Of a stretch of 64,000 nt of DNA, positions 44,751 to 53,654 are shown one piece after another. The DNA is taken from the NCBI RefSeq assembly GCF_001646665.1, contig NZ_LWBU01000035.1, positions 121,711 through 185,710 on the forward strand, read 5' to 3'. Both the position numbers and the translations under genes were made by a program. This stretch comes from Streptomyces noursei. GTDB taxonomy: Bacteria; Actinomycetota; Actinomycetes; Streptomycetales; Streptomycetaceae. Position 1 is the stretch's first letter; each line of letters opens with the position of its first letter. The notes beneath the pieces are model-generated. The model saw only the letters and a program-made list of their open reading frames with translations. It made no database searches and was not told where the DNA came from.

Positions 44751-45560
44751 ATGAACGACCACGGAGTCCTCGCCCTGTCCCCGCAGCGCACCTCGACGGG
44801 TGCGCTGCTGTCGGCCGCGGCCGTGCGGCGGGGCATGCGGGTGGAGGCGCTCCCGTCCCGGGGCTCCGCGGACGTGCTCGCACCCTGGTCCTCCGCGGGC
44901 GTCCACTACTACGGGGGGCCGAACTTCGCCGCCGGAGTGGTGGACGAGCTGGGGGTGGGGCTGCTGGAACCCGCGGACGACTGGCCGGCGGCGCTGCCGG
45001 AGGCGTACACCCTCCGCGGGGTCGTCGCGGCGACGCTGGGCGAGGCACGGCTGCTGACCCGCCCCGCGTTCGTGAAGCCGCCGAGCGACAAGAGCTTCCC
45101 GGCGGCGGTGTACGCCGACGGCGGCCGGCTCCCCCGCGACGTGCCCGGGCTGTCGGGGGACACTCCGGTGCTGATCAGCGACGTGGTCACCTGGGAGGCG
45201 GAGTTCCGGCTGTTCGTCCTGGACGGGGAGGTGCGCACGGGGTCGCAGTACGCCACCTTCGGCAGGCTCGACGCGGTGCCGCTCGACGGGCACCGGCACC
45301 GCGCCGCCGTCCTGGGCTTCGCGGCGGAGCTGCTGGGGGCGTACGGGGACACCCTGCCCGGGGCCGTGGTCGTGGACGTGGGGCTGGTGACGGCCTCCCG
45401 GCCGGGGGACGCGGAGGGCTGGGCGGTGGTCGAGGCGAACATGGCGTGGTTCAGCAACTGTTACGCCGCCGACCCGGACCGGGCACTGGACGTGGTCCTG
45501 CGTTCCGCGGGCCCGCGCGACCGCCTCGCGCCGCGGGACCGCCCCTTCGTCCGGACCTGA
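44751..45560 (+). CDS. ATP-grasp domain protein (DUF4343-like)
   Basis: A 269-residue protein with ATP-grasp features: AFVKPPSDKSFPAAVY (nucleotide-binding strand), VTWEAEFRLFVLDGEVRTGS, YATFGRLDAVPLDGHRHRAAV and a C-terminal VVVDVGLVTA...VVEANMAWFSNCYA with the metal-binding E/N. ATP-grasp enzymes ligate carboxylates to amines or thiols. ATG 44751, AGGG site. Function here unknown; it stands between two sulfur operons and may be controlled by the GntR protein. Confidence 0.82.
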   Translation: MNDHGVLALSPQRTSTGALLSAAAVRRGMRVEALPSRGSADVLAPWSSAGVHYYGGPNFAAGVVDELGVGLLEPADDWPAALPEAYTLRGVVAATLGEARLLTRPAFVKPPSDKSFPAAVYADGGRLPRDVPGLSGDTPVLISDVVTWEAEFRLFVLDGEVRTGSQYATFGRLDAVPLDGHRHRAAVLGFAAELLGAYGDTLPGAVVVDVGLVTASRPGDAEGWAVVEANMAWFSNCYAADPDRALDVVLRSAGPRDRLAPRDRPFVRT

Positions 45561-45766
45561 CGGGTCTGTGCCCCGGTTTTGGGCGCGGGCAGGGGGGCGG
45601 TGAGCAGGGGGATGGGCCCGGTCCTGTCCTCGGCAGGGGGCCGGCGGACAGGGGGATGCCCGGGGGCGCATTGTGAACGGCGCGCTGCGGGCACATGGCG
45701 GTGAATGCCGAACGTGAGACGGCGCCGTTGCCCGCATTGACGTGCCCGATGCCCGCTGCGAGCCTC

Positions 45767-45865
45767 ATGGACGTGAGCCAGTCAGCGAACTTCTCCGCGC
45801 GGCGCCACGTCGACCTCCGACGATGCGCAGGCACCCTCTGTGCGTTCGACCTCTGCGGCTGTTAG
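45767..45865 (+). CDS. Cys-rich HVDL-type leader peptide, sulfur-responsive attenuator
   Basis: A 32-residue peptide: MDVSQSANFSARRHVDLRRC, then AGTLCAFDLCGC and stop. RRHVDLxR followed by Cys near the end is the signature of a group of actinobacterial leader peptides found ahead of sulfur-metabolism genes. Four Cys codons lie in the last 13 positions, where a lack of Cys-tRNA would stall ribosomes. It precedes the binding protein gene by about 300 nt. ATG 45767; an in-frame ATG at 45749 is possible. Confidence 0.75.
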   Translation: MDVSQSANFSARRHVDLRRCAGTLCAFDLCGC

Positions 45866-45935
45866 GCGCATCGGGGGCCTGAGTGCCCCTGCCCGCCCGG
45901 ACCGTCCGGTCCCTCACCGCCCGCGTGCGGCCGCA

Positions 45936-45957
45936 CCGCCGGCACCCTGACCGGCGG
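45936..45957 (+). promoter_or_regulatory. leader hairpin, candidate attenuator stem
   Basis: CCGCCGG, 8 nt, CCGGCGG in the 303-nt untranslated leader between the Cys peptide and the transporter genes. A second shorter stem (GGACC/GGTCC) lies at 45899-45912. Candidates for the attenuation switch; which stems compete is not resolved. Confidence 0.4.
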
Positions 45958-46168
45958 GCGGCACACGGGCGTCACCCTCTTCCCTCCCCGTCCGCTCCCT
46001 CCCCCGGGGTCGGGCAGCGGAGCCGCGCTCCGGTGCGTGCCCCCGTGCGTGCCGCCTCACTCCCTCTCCGACGAGCCGCCCCGCGAGCCACCCACGGGCC
46101 CGTCGCGCCCGGCTTTCCGTCCCGCACCGTCACCCCGGTTTCCCGAAGCCTCTGAACAGGACGTTCCC

Positions 46169-47227
46169 ATGAGCACGCTGTCCCCGGTCAACCGACGCCA
46201 TTTCCTCACCCTGCTCGGCCTCTCGGCGGTCACGGTCGGCTGCGGCACGGCCCTCGGCGGCGGCCCCTCCTCCGGGGGCGGGACCCGGACCCTCCGCTAC
46301 CAGGGCTGGACCGGCCAGGTCACCCCGGCCGAACTGGCGGAGGACCTGGGCTATCTGGAGGACGTCGCACTGGAGTGGGTGGGCAACACCATCAGCGGCC
46401 CCCAGGACATCCAGTCGGCGGCCACGGGGCAGACCGACTTCGGCGGCGCCTTCAACGGCGCGGTGGTGAAACTCGCCGCCAGCGGCGCACCCATCAAGTC
46501 GGTCATCAGCTACTACGGCTCCGACGAGCACGCGTACAGCGGCTACTACGTGCGGGCGGACAGCCCGATCCGTACCGCCCGGGACCTGATCGGCAAGAAG
46601 GTCGGCATGAACACCCTCGGTGCGCACTCCGAGGCCATGCTGGACATCTACCTCCAGCGCGGCGGCCTGTCGCGCGCCGATGCCGACAAGGTGGAGGCGC
46701 TGGTCGTCCCACCGGTCAACACGGAGCAGGCCCTGCGGCAGCGGCAGATCGACGTCGCCGTGCTCAGCGGCATACTCCGGGACAAGGCCCTGGCGGGGGG
46801 AGGTCTGCGGCCCCTGTTCACCGACCACGCGCTCCTCGGGTCGTTCAGCGCCGGGACGTACGTCATGACCGAGCGCTTCCTGCGGCAGAACCCCGGCACG
46901 GTACGGACGTTCGTCACCGGTGTCGGCCGGGCGCTCGACTGGTCGCGCAGCACGCCGCGCCAGGCGGTGATCGCCCGGATGACGGAGATCGTGCGCAAGC
47001 GCCGGCGCAACGAGGACGCCGACGCCCTGCGGTACTGGCGGTCGTACGGAGTGGCCGAACCCGGCGGGCGCATCGCGGGCAAGGAACTCGACCTGTGGAT
47101 CGACTGGCTGGCGGACCGCGGGGACATCGACCGCGGCAAGGTGCGGCTCGACGCCCTCTTCACCAACGAACACAACGCCTCCGCGACCGCGAAGACGGCC
47201 GCGACGGCGACGGCGAGCGGGAGGTAG
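46169..47227 (+). CDS. Tat-exported SsuA/TauA-type substrate-binding lipoprotein
   Basis: A 352-residue lipoprotein: twin-arginine signal NRRHFLTLLGLSAVTVGC with lipobox Cys. Mature part: TLRYQGWTGQVTPAELAEDL, QSAATGQTDFGGAFNGAVVK, VKLAASGAPIKSVISYYG, DLIGKKVGMNTLGAHSEAML. The SBP2/NMT1 fold binds sulfonates, taurine or similar anions. ATG 46169, AGGA site. First structural gene of the plus-strand operon after the Cys leader peptide, 8 nt before the ATPase gene. Supplies the permease at 48107. Confidence 0.92.
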   Translation: MSTLSPVNRRHFLTLLGLSAVTVGCGTALGGGPSSGGGTRTLRYQGWTGQVTPAELAEDLGYLEDVALEWVGNTISGPQDIQSAATGQTDFGGAFNGAVVKLAASGAPIKSVISYYGSDEHAYSGYYVRADSPIRTARDLIGKKVGMNTLGAHSEAMLDIYLQRGGLSRADADKVEALVVPPVNTEQALRQRQIDVAVLSGILRDKALAGGGLRPLFTDHALLGSFSAGTYVMTERFLRQNPGTVRTFVTGVGRALDWSRSTPRQAVIARMTEIVRKRRRNEDADALRYWRSYGVAEPGGRIAGKELDLWIDWLADRGDIDRGKVRLDALFTNEHNASATAKTAATATASGR

Positions 47228-47234
47228 AGGGACC

Positions 47235-48110
47235 ATGCCCGAACACAACACCGCGCACACCACGCACACCACGCACACCACGCACACCACGCACACCGCC
47301 AGGATCGTGTTCCGGGGTGTGCGGAAGGACTTCCCCGTCAAGGCCGAGGACGGTACGCGGACGGCGGTCACCGCCCTGGACGGCATCGACCTGACGGTGG
47401 GGGCCGGTGAGTTCCTGGTCGTCGTGGGCCCCAGCGGGTGCGGCAAGTCGACCCTGCTGGACCTGCTCGGCGGCCTGTCCCGGCCCACCGCGGGCAGCAT
47501 CCTGCTGGACGGCTCACCGATCACCGGTCCGGGGCTCGACCGGGGCATCGTCTTCCAGCAGTACGCCCTGCTCCCCTGGCGCACCGCCCAGGGCAACGTC
47601 GAGTTCGGGCTGGAGGCCACCGGCGTGCCCCGGCGCGAACGCGCGCCCCGGGCACGGGAGTTCCTGGACCTCGTGGGCCTGAGCGGCTTCGAGGGGCGCC
47701 ATCCGCACGAGCTGTCGGGCGGTATGCGCCAGCGGGTCGCGATCGCCCGCAGCCTGGCGTACGACCCCGGCGTCCTCCTCATGGACGAACCGTTCGCGGC
47801 GCTGGACGCCCAGACCAGGGAGTCGCTCCAGGACGAGCTGCTGCGCATCTGGCAGCGCACCGGCAAGACGATCGTGTTCATCACCCACGGCATCGACGAA
47901 GCCGTCCACCTGGGGCAGCGGGTGGCGGTGATGACCTCCCGGCCCGGCCGTATCAAGGAGGTCGTCCCCATCGACCTGCCGCCCCCGACGAGCGTCGACG
48001 ATCCGCGCTCCAGTCCGGAGTTCGCGCGTTACCGGCACCGCATCTGGTCCCTGCTGCGCGACGAGGTGTCCAGGGCCCAGCAGGAGGAGAGGCAGGGAGT
48101 CGCCCCATGA
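47235..48110 (+). CDS. ABC transporter ATPase (SsuB/TauB type)
   Basis: A 291-residue subunit with Walker A GPSGCGKST, Q-loop FQQYALLPWR, signature SGGMRQRVAIARSL, Walker B LLMDEPFAALDAQ and H-loop ITHGIDEAVHLG. The N-terminus is a run of His-Thr-Thr (MPEHNTAHTTHTTHTTHTTH) encoded by a 9-bp tandem repeat, absent from usual family members; the domain proper starts near residue 24. ATG 47235 with AGAGGG. ATGA overlap with the permease gene. Confidence 0.93.
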   Translation: MPEHNTAHTTHTTHTTHTTHTARIVFRGVRKDFPVKAEDGTRTAVTALDGIDLTVGAGEFLVVVGPSGCGKSTLLDLLGGLSRPTAGSILLDGSPITGPGLDRGIVFQQYALLPWRTAQGNVEFGLEATGVPRRERAPRAREFLDLVGLSGFEGRHPHELSGGMRQRVAIARSLAYDPGVLLMDEPFAALDAQTRESLQDELLRIWQRTGKTIVFITHGIDEAVHLGQRVAVMTSRPGRIKEVVPIDLPPPTSVDDPRSSPEFARYRHRIWSLLRDEVSRAQQEERQGVAP

Positions 48111-49123
48111 GTTCCGTGACCGACATCGCCGACGGTCCCGCCGGTACGACCGGCACCGCGACCGACACCGCGCCCACCCCCGGTGGCGCCGGGCCCGGTA
48201 CCACCGCCACCACCGCCACCACCGGTCCCGCCGCCACCACCGGTCCCGCCGGGGCGGGTCGCGAGGACACCGCCCCGCACCAGCCGGCGCCGGGCCCGCG
48301 CAAGGCCGCACCGGCCCGGCCGCGCGCGAGGAGGCTGCGGCCCGCCGTCCGCCGCGCGCTGTACGGGCTGGTCCGGGCCGGCACGCGGTCCGTCGCGATC
48401 GTGGCCCTGCTCCTGCTGTGGGAGAGCGCGCCGCGTCTGGCGCTGGTCGACCGCACGTTCCTGCCTCCGTTCAGCGAGGTCGCCGTGGCGTGGTGGGGGC
48501 TGGCCGCCGACGGCCGGCTCGCCGACGACACGCTGGCGAGTCTGACCCGTTCCCTCACCGGGTTCGGGATCGCGGTGGCCGTCGCCGTGCCCCTGGGGCT
48601 GCTGATCGGCTGGTACCGGCGGGTGGCCGACCTCCTGGGGCCGCTGCTGGAGGTGTTCCGCAACACCGCCGCCCTGGCCCTGCTGCCGGTGTTCGTCCTG
48701 CTCCTGGGTATCGGCGAGACGTCCAAGATCTCGATCGTCGTGTACGCCTGCACCTGGCCGGTGCTGTTGAGCACCATCAGCGCCGTCCGGTCCGTGGACC
48801 CGACGCTGCTGCGGCTGGCGCGGTCGCTGGACCTGCCGCCGGTGCGGCTGTTCCAGAAGGTGATCCTCCCGGCCTCCGTGCCGTCGGTGTTCACCGGCAT
48901 CAGGCTGGCCGGCGCCGTGTCCATCCTGGTCCTGGTCGCGGCGGAGATGATCGGCGCCAAGGCCGGGCTCGGCCACCTGATCAACGCCTCCCAGTACAAC
49001 TTCGCCATTCCGCAGATGTACGCCGGGATCATCACGATCTCCGCCATCGGCGTCGCCTTCAACCAGCTCCTCGTCACCCTGGAGCGCCGGCTCAGCTCGT
49101 GGCGGGTGCCGGCCGGCGGCTGA
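48107..49123 (+). CDS. ABC transporter permease (SsuC/TauC type)
   Basis: A 338-residue membrane permease. Residues 1-80 are a Thr/Ala/Gly/Pro-rich, apparently disordered tail (TTATTATTGPAATTGPAG); six spans follow, e.g. SVAIVALLLLWESAPRLALV, FGIAVAVAVPLGLLIGWY and AGIITISAIGVAFNQLLV. EAA-type loop LRLARSLDLPPVRLFQKVIL. ATG 48107 overlaps the ATPase stop. With 46169 and 47235 it imports an organosulfur compound or similar anion. Confidence 0.92.
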   Translation: MSSVTDIADGPAGTTGTATDTAPTPGGAGPGTTATTATTGPAATTGPAGAGREDTAPHQPAPGPRKAAPARPRARRLRPAVRRALYGLVRAGTRSVAIVALLLLWESAPRLALVDRTFLPPFSEVAVAWWGLAADGRLADDTLASLTRSLTGFGIAVAVAVPLGLLIGWYRRVADLLGPLLEVFRNTAALALLPVFVLLLGIGETSKISIVVYACTWPVLLSTISAVRSVDPTLLRLARSLDLPPVRLFQKVILPASVPSVFTGIRLAGAVSILVLVAAEMIGAKAGLGHLINASQYNFAIPQMYAGIITISAIGVAFNQLLVTLERRLSSWRVPAGG

Positions 49124-49240
49124 CCCGCCCGCCTCCGCCTCCCGCCCGTCCACCGGTCCGGCCGGCTGCCGCCGCGCCCGGCCCACGCCCTGCCCCCTGC
49201 CCCGCCCCACCCCCGCCCTCAGCACCCGAAGGACTCCACC

Positions 49241-50575
49241 GTGCCCGCCTCCCCACCCCGCCGACTGCACCTGAACGCCTTCCTCATGAACGCCGGCCAC
49301 CACGACGCCGCCTGGCGGCACCCCGCGACCACGCCGGAACGGGTCACCGACCCGGCGTACTTCGTGGAACTGGCCAGGACCGCCGAACGCGGCCTGCTGG
49401 ACTCGGTGTTCCTCGCCGACGGGCTGGCCCTGTGGGGCAACGTCCGCCACAACGCGCTGGGCGGCTTCGAGCCGCTGACGCTGCTGGCGGCGCTGGCCAC
49501 CGCCACCCGGCGCATCGGGCTCATCGCCACCGTCTCGACCACGTTCAACGAGCCGTACTCCACGGCCCGGGCGTTCGCCTCCCTCGACCACCTCAGCGGC
49601 GGCCGGGCGGGCTGGAACATCGTCACCTCCGGATCGGTGGACGAGGCCAGGAACTTCGGCCGCGACGAGCACCTGGAGCACGGCCTGCGCTACGAGCGGG
49701 CGCGGGAGTTCGTCGACGTCGCCGTGAAGCTGTGGGACAGCTGGGACGACGACGCGATCGTCCTGGACCGGGCGGCCGGGATCTACGCGGACACCGACCG
49801 GGTCCGGCCCATCGACCACCGCGGCGAGCACTTCCGGGTGCGCGGGCCGCTGAACGTGCCCCGGTCACCGCAGGGGCACCCGCTGCTGGTCCAGGCGGGG
49901 TCGTCGGAGGACGGCAGGGAGTTCGCGGCCCGGCACGCGGAGGCGGTGTTCACCGCGCAGCAGACCCTGTCCGACGCCCAGGCGTTCGCCAAGGACCTCC
50001 GGAGCCGGCTGGCACGGTACGGCAGGACCGAAGACCAGGTGCGGATCCTGCCCGGGATCTGCCCCGTCATCGGCTCCACCGAGGCGGAGGCCCGCGCGCT
50101 CGAACAGGAGCTCACCGACCTCCAGGTGCCCGAGTACGGCCTGGCGCAGCTGTCCGGGATGCTGGGCACCGACCTGACGGGCCTGCCGCTGGACGGTCCG
50201 CTGCCCGAGCTGCCCGACGAGCGGGACATCAACGGCAACCGGAGCCGTTTCACGCTCGTGGCGGAGCTGGCCCGGCGGGACGGCCTCACCCTGCGGGAGC
50301 TGATCGCCCGGCTGGGCGGGGGGCGCGGTCACCGCGTGGTGGCGGGCACGCCCGAGCAGATCGCCGACGAGCTCCAGGAGTGGTTCACCGCCGGCGCGGC
50401 GGACGGTTTCAACATCATGCCGCCCTACCTGCCCGGCGGCCTCGACCACTTCGTCGACCAGGTCGTCCCCGTCCTGCAGGCACGCGGCCTGTTCCGCACC
50501 GAGTACACCGGGCGCACCTTGCGCGACCACTACGGACTGGCCAGGCCGGCCGGCCGCCGCGGCGCCCACGCCTGA
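49241..50575 (+). CDS. FMN-dependent monooxygenase, NtaA/SnaA/DszA (LLM) family
   Basis: A 444-residue bacterial luciferase-like TIM barrel: RLHLNAFLMNAGHHDAAWRH, VELARTAERGLLDSVFLADG, VSTTFNEPYSTARAFASLDH, LSGGRAGWNIVTSGSVDEAR and QGHPLLVQAGSSEDGREFAA. NtaA/SnaA group enzymes use reduced FMN from a separate reductase to oxidise sulfur compounds or nitriloacetate. Next to a sulfonate-type ABC transporter, desulfonation is likely. GTG 49241 with GAAGG. No flavin reductase gene in the operon, so it must borrow one. Roughly 117 bp after the permease. Confidence 0.92.
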   Translation: MPASPPRRLHLNAFLMNAGHHDAAWRHPATTPERVTDPAYFVELARTAERGLLDSVFLADGLALWGNVRHNALGGFEPLTLLAALATATRRIGLIATVSTTFNEPYSTARAFASLDHLSGGRAGWNIVTSGSVDEARNFGRDEHLEHGLRYERAREFVDVAVKLWDSWDDDAIVLDRAAGIYADTDRVRPIDHRGEHFRVRGPLNVPRSPQGHPLLVQAGSSEDGREFAARHAEAVFTAQQTLSDAQAFAKDLRSRLARYGRTEDQVRILPGICPVIGSTEAEARALEQELTDLQVPEYGLAQLSGMLGTDLTGLPLDGPLPELPDERDINGNRSRFTLVAELARRDGLTLRELIARLGGGRGHRVVAGTPEQIADELQEWFTAGAADGFNIMPPYLPGGLDHFVDQVVPVLQARGLFRTEYTGRTLRDHYGLARPAGRRGAHA

Positions 50576-50638
50576 CCCGGGGCCACGGCCGGCCCCGCCC
50601 GCCACTCCCCCGCTCCGCACCACCGACCCACCCCCCCG

Positions 50639-50728
50639 CCCACCCACACCCACACCCACACCCACACGACCCCACACCCACCCGACCCACCCGACCCACC
50701 CGACCCACCCGAGCCATTCGAGCCATTC
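50639..50728. repeat. short tandem repeats (CACCCA-type and CCGACCCAC 9-mers)
   Basis: About 4-5 ACACCC-type hexamers then four copies of CCGACCCAC, then GAGCCATTC twice, filling the gap before the dioxygenase gene. Simple-sequence DNA, likely slippage; no spacers, so not a CRISPR. Confidence 0.75.
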
Positions 50729-50747
50729 GACGAAAGGACCGCGGTCC

Positions 50748-51680
50748 ATGACCACCACGACCCCCACCGCCTCCCCCGCACCGGCCACCCCGGACGGCCT
50801 CGACATCCGCCGGATCGGCGGGCGCATCGGCGCCGAGGTGCACGGCCTCGACCTGGCCGGCGACATCGCCCCCGAGACCGTCCACGCGGTCGGCGCCGCG
50901 CTCCTGGAGCACAAGGCCCTGGTGTTCCGGGGCCAGCACCTCGACGACGCCGGTCAGCTCCGCTTCGCGTCCCTCTTCGGGGAACTGACCACCGCCCACC
51001 CCACGGTGCCGTCGGTCGACGGGCAGCCGAACATCCTGCCCGTCGACGGTGACGAGGGCATCCGGGCCAACCACTGGCACACGGACGTCACCTTCGTCCG
51101 TACTCCCCCGAAGGCGTCCACGCTGAGGGCCCTGGTCGTCCCGCCGTACGGCGGGAACACGCTGATCGCCAACACGGCGGCCGCGTACCGGGACCTCCCC
51201 GAGCCGCTGCGGGAGCTCGCCGACCGGCTGTGGGCGGTCCACACCAACGCCCACGACTACGCGGAGCCGCGGAGCGAGAAGGCGGCCGAGCACCGCAGGC
51301 AGTTCGTGTCCCGCCGCTACCGCACCGCCCACCCGGTGGTCCGTGTCCACCCGGAGAGCGGGGAACGCGCCCTGTTCATCGGCGGGTTCGCGCAGAGCCT
51401 CGTCGGTTTCGGCCCGTCGGAGTCGCGTGACCTGCTGCGGCTTCTCCAGTCCTACGTGACCCGGCCGGAGAACGTCGTGCGCATCGCCTGGAACCCGGGC
51501 GACCTGGTGCTGTTCGACAACCGCATCACCCAGCACTACGCCCCCGACGACTACGGCGACCTGCCGCGCCTGCTGCACCGTGTCACCGTCGCCGGGGACG
51601 TTCCGGCCGGGGTCGACGGCGGCCGCAGCCGCGCGGTGGAGGGCGACGACGCCGCCCACTACACGCCCTCGGCGGCCTGA
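50748..51680 (+). CDS. TauD/AtsK-type Fe(II)/2-oxoglutarate dioxygenase
   Basis: A 310-residue dioxygenase: IGAEVHGLDLAGDIAPETV, LVFRGQHLDDAGQLRFASLF, metal ligands His and Asp in NHWHTDVTFVRTPP, distal His in DNRITQHYAPDDY and the 2-oxoglutarate Arg in HRVTVAGDVP. Releases sulfite from taurine or alkyl sulfate esters. Last gene of the sulfur operon, GAAAGGACC ribosome site; 172 bp after the monooxygenase. The operon thus has two different C-S or S-O cleaving enzymes. Specific substrate not determined. Confidence 0.93.
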   Translation: MTTTTPTASPAPATPDGLDIRRIGGRIGAEVHGLDLAGDIAPETVHAVGAALLEHKALVFRGQHLDDAGQLRFASLFGELTTAHPTVPSVDGQPNILPVDGDEGIRANHWHTDVTFVRTPPKASTLRALVVPPYGGNTLIANTAAAYRDLPEPLRELADRLWAVHTNAHDYAEPRSEKAAEHRRQFVSRRYRTAHPVVRVHPESGERALFIGGFAQSLVGFGPSESRDLLRLLQSYVTRPENVVRIAWNPGDLVLFDNRITQHYAPDDYGDLPRLLHRVTVAGDVPAGVDGGRSRAVEGDDAAHYTPSAA

Positions 51681-51752
51681 CCGGCCCCGCCGGCGGCCGG
51701 GGCACGGAAAAACGCGTGGAGCCCCGGCCGTCCGGCTGGTTAGGGTCGGACG

Positions 51753-52109
51753 ATGAGCGAACGCACCTTCCGCATCACCGTCCGTGGCGTCTTCGACGGA
51801 CTGGACGCCGGCCAGCGGGCCGACCTCCTGGCGGACGCCGCCGAGCACGACGTCCTGCACGCGGCCTTCACGCCGGAGGGGCACCTGAGCTACGACGTGG
51901 CCGCCCGGCCCGCGTTCACCTTCCGCTTCCTGGACTCCGGGGAGGCCGAGGAGGACGTCCTGGCCGCGACGGAGCGCGCCGAGGAGGCGGCCAGGGCGTG
52001 GCTGGACGGACGCGGGTACGGCTACAAGAACCTGAGGTCCCAGGCGGAGGACCTGTCGTACGCGCCGATGGGCGCCCGGCAGCGGCGCGCCGCCCGGAAG
52101 AGCGCCTGA
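51753..52109 (+). CDS. DUF6204-like small protein
   Basis: A 118-residue soluble protein (FRITVRGVFDGLDAGQRADL, SYDVAARPAFTFRFLDSGE, ARAWLDGRGYGYKNLRSQAE, DLSYAPMGARQRRAARK). I believe it matches DUF6204, an actinobacterial family of unknown role. ATG 51753, with GGTCGGACG region upstream. Ends 34 bp before a strong terminator. Confidence 0.78.
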   Translation: MSERTFRITVRGVFDGLDAGQRADLLADAAEHDVLHAAFTPEGHLSYDVAARPAFTFRFLDSGEAEEDVLAATERAEEAARAWLDGRGYGYKNLRSQAEDLSYAPMGARQRRAARKSA

Positions 52110-52143
52110 CCGTCGCGCCGGCGGCGGTCCGCCGCCCGACGGC

Positions 52144-52192
52144 CGCGGGGGCGGCGACCGGAGCCGACAGGCATCCGGTCGCCGCCCCCGCG
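52144..52192. terminator. 19-bp perfect stem-loop, bidirectional terminator
   Basis: Arms 52144-52162 and 52174-52192 pair without mismatch around an 11-nt loop, between the DUF6204 stop and the convergent GAPDH stop. Serves both genes. Confidence 0.85.
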
Positions 52193-52208
52193 TCGTCCGT
52201 CGTGCGGG

Positions 52209-53654
52209 TCAGACCGCGGGCGCCGGGAAGGTCGGGTACTCCACCCCGGAGACGTGCTGGACGACCCGGATGACCTGGCAGGAGTAGCCGAACTCGTTGT
52301 CGTACCAGAGGTAGAGGATGGCGTTGTCACCGTCGACCTTGGTCGCGCCGGCGTCGACGATCGAGGCGTGGCGCGAGCCGACGAAGTCCATGGAGACCGC
52401 GTCGGGGGCCGTAGTGAAGTCGATCTGGCGCTTGAGCGGCGAGTGCAGCGAGACGTCGCGCAGGTACTCCAGGACCTCGTCGCGGGTGGTCTCACGGCCC
52501 AGGCGCAGGCTCAGGATGGCGATCGAGACGTCCGGGACGGGGACGCGGATCGAGCTGCCGGTGATCGGCGCCTTGAGGTCGGGCAGCGCCTTGGCGACGG
52601 CGGAGGCCGCACCGGTCTCGGTGATGACCATGTTGAGCGGCGCGGAGCGGCCGCGACGGTCGGCCTTGTGGTAGTTGTCCAGCAGGTTCTGGTCGTTGGT
52701 GAACGAGTGGACGGTCTCCACGTGACCGCGCAGGACGCCGTACTCGTCGTCCATCGCCTTCAGCGGCGGGACGATGGCGTTGGTGGTGCAGGAGGCGCAG
52801 GACAGGACCCGCTCGTCCGGCTTGATGGTGTCGTGGTTGACGCCGTGGACGATGTTGGGCACGTCGCCCTTGCCCGGGGCGGTCAGGACGACCTTGTCGA
52901 TGCCGGGGCGCAGGTGCTTCGACAGGCCCGCGCGGTCGCGCCACTTGCCGGTGTTGTCGATGAGGATCGCGTCCTTGATGCCGTACGCGGTGTAGTCGAC
53001 CTCGGACGGGTCGTTCGCGTAGATCACCTTGATCGCGTTGCCGTTGGCGACGATCGTGCTGGTCGCCTCGTCGACGGTGATGGTGCCCTGGAACTGGCCG
53101 TGGATCGAGTCGCGGCGCAGCAGCGAGGCGCGCTTGACCAGGTCCTGCTCGCCGCCCCCGCGCACGACGATGGCGCGCAGGCGCAGGCCGTTGCCGGAAC
53201 CGGCCTTCTCGATGAGGAGGCGGGCGACGAGGCGGCCGATGCGGCCGAAGCCGTACAGGACGACGTCGCGTCCCTCGCGGCGCTCGATCTTGTTGGCACC
53301 CGTGGCGCCGGCGACGGCCTCCGCGGTGAACTCGTCCACCGACAGACCGCGGTCGTCGGTCTTGTAGGTGGCGGCGAGCATGCCGATGTCGATCTGGGAA
53401 GGGCCGAGATCCAGCCCGGTGAGGGCCTGCAGGAACGGCAGGGTCTCGGTGACCGAGAGCTCCTCGCCGGCGATCTGCCGGGCGAACCGGTGGGTCTTGA
53501 GGATGCTGACCACCGACTTGTTCACCAGGGAGCGGCTGTGGAGCAGGACGGTGACGTCGCGCTCCCGGTGCAGCTTCCCGATGATCGGGATCATCGACTC
53601 CGCGATCTCCTCGCGGTTCTTCCAGTTGGTGAACGAGTCGTCGTTGACAGTCAC
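52209..53654 (-). CDS. gap: glyceraldehyde-3-phosphate dehydrogenase, long form
   Basis: A 481-residue NAD(P)-dependent GAPDH with a 125-residue N-terminal extension (DSFTNWKNREEIAESMIPII, SVVSILKTHRFARQIAGEEL). Catalytic core from about 128: Rossmann YGFGRIGRLVARLLIEK, catalytic Cys289 in SCASCTTNAI, and WYDNEFGYSCQVI at the C-terminus. A second, long-type GAPDH is common in Streptomyces and is distinct from the glycolytic gap; it may act in gluconeogenesis. GTG 53654 with AAAG only; start could be elsewhere, but the protein reads naturally from here. Isolated gene. Confidence 0.92.
   Translation of the reverse strand: MTVNDDSFTNWKNREEIAESMIPIIGKLHRERDVTVLLHSRSLVNKSVVSILKTHRFARQIAGEELSVTETLPFLQALTGLDLGPSQIDIGMLAATYKTDDRGLSVDEFTAEAVAGATGANKIERREGRDVVLYGFGRIGRLVARLLIEKAGSGNGLRLRAIVVRGGGEQDLVKRASLLRRDSIHGQFQGTITVDEATSTIVANGNAIKVIYANDPSEVDYTAYGIKDAILIDNTGKWRDRAGLSKHLRPGIDKVVLTAPGKGDVPNIVHGVNHDTIKPDERVLSCASCTTNAIVPPLKAMDDEYGVLRGHVETVHSFTNDQNLLDNYHKADRRGRSAPLNMVITETGAASAVAKALPDLKAPITGSSIRVPVPDVSIAILSLRLGRETTRDEVLEYLRDVSLHSPLKRQIDFTTAPDAVSMDFVGSRHASIVDAGATKVDGDNAILYLWYDNEFGYSCQVIRVVQHVSGVEYPTFPAPAV

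Noticed and set aside
45883..46155. 90-codon plus-strand frame in the leader of the sulfonate operon
   Set aside because: Composition is random high-GC filler; no ribosome site; the region is better explained as an untranslated attenuator leader.
50639..50728. Repeated CACCCA/CCGACCCAC units as a CRISPR array
   Set aside because: Repeats are 6-9 bp, contiguous, with no spacers; no cas genes nearby.
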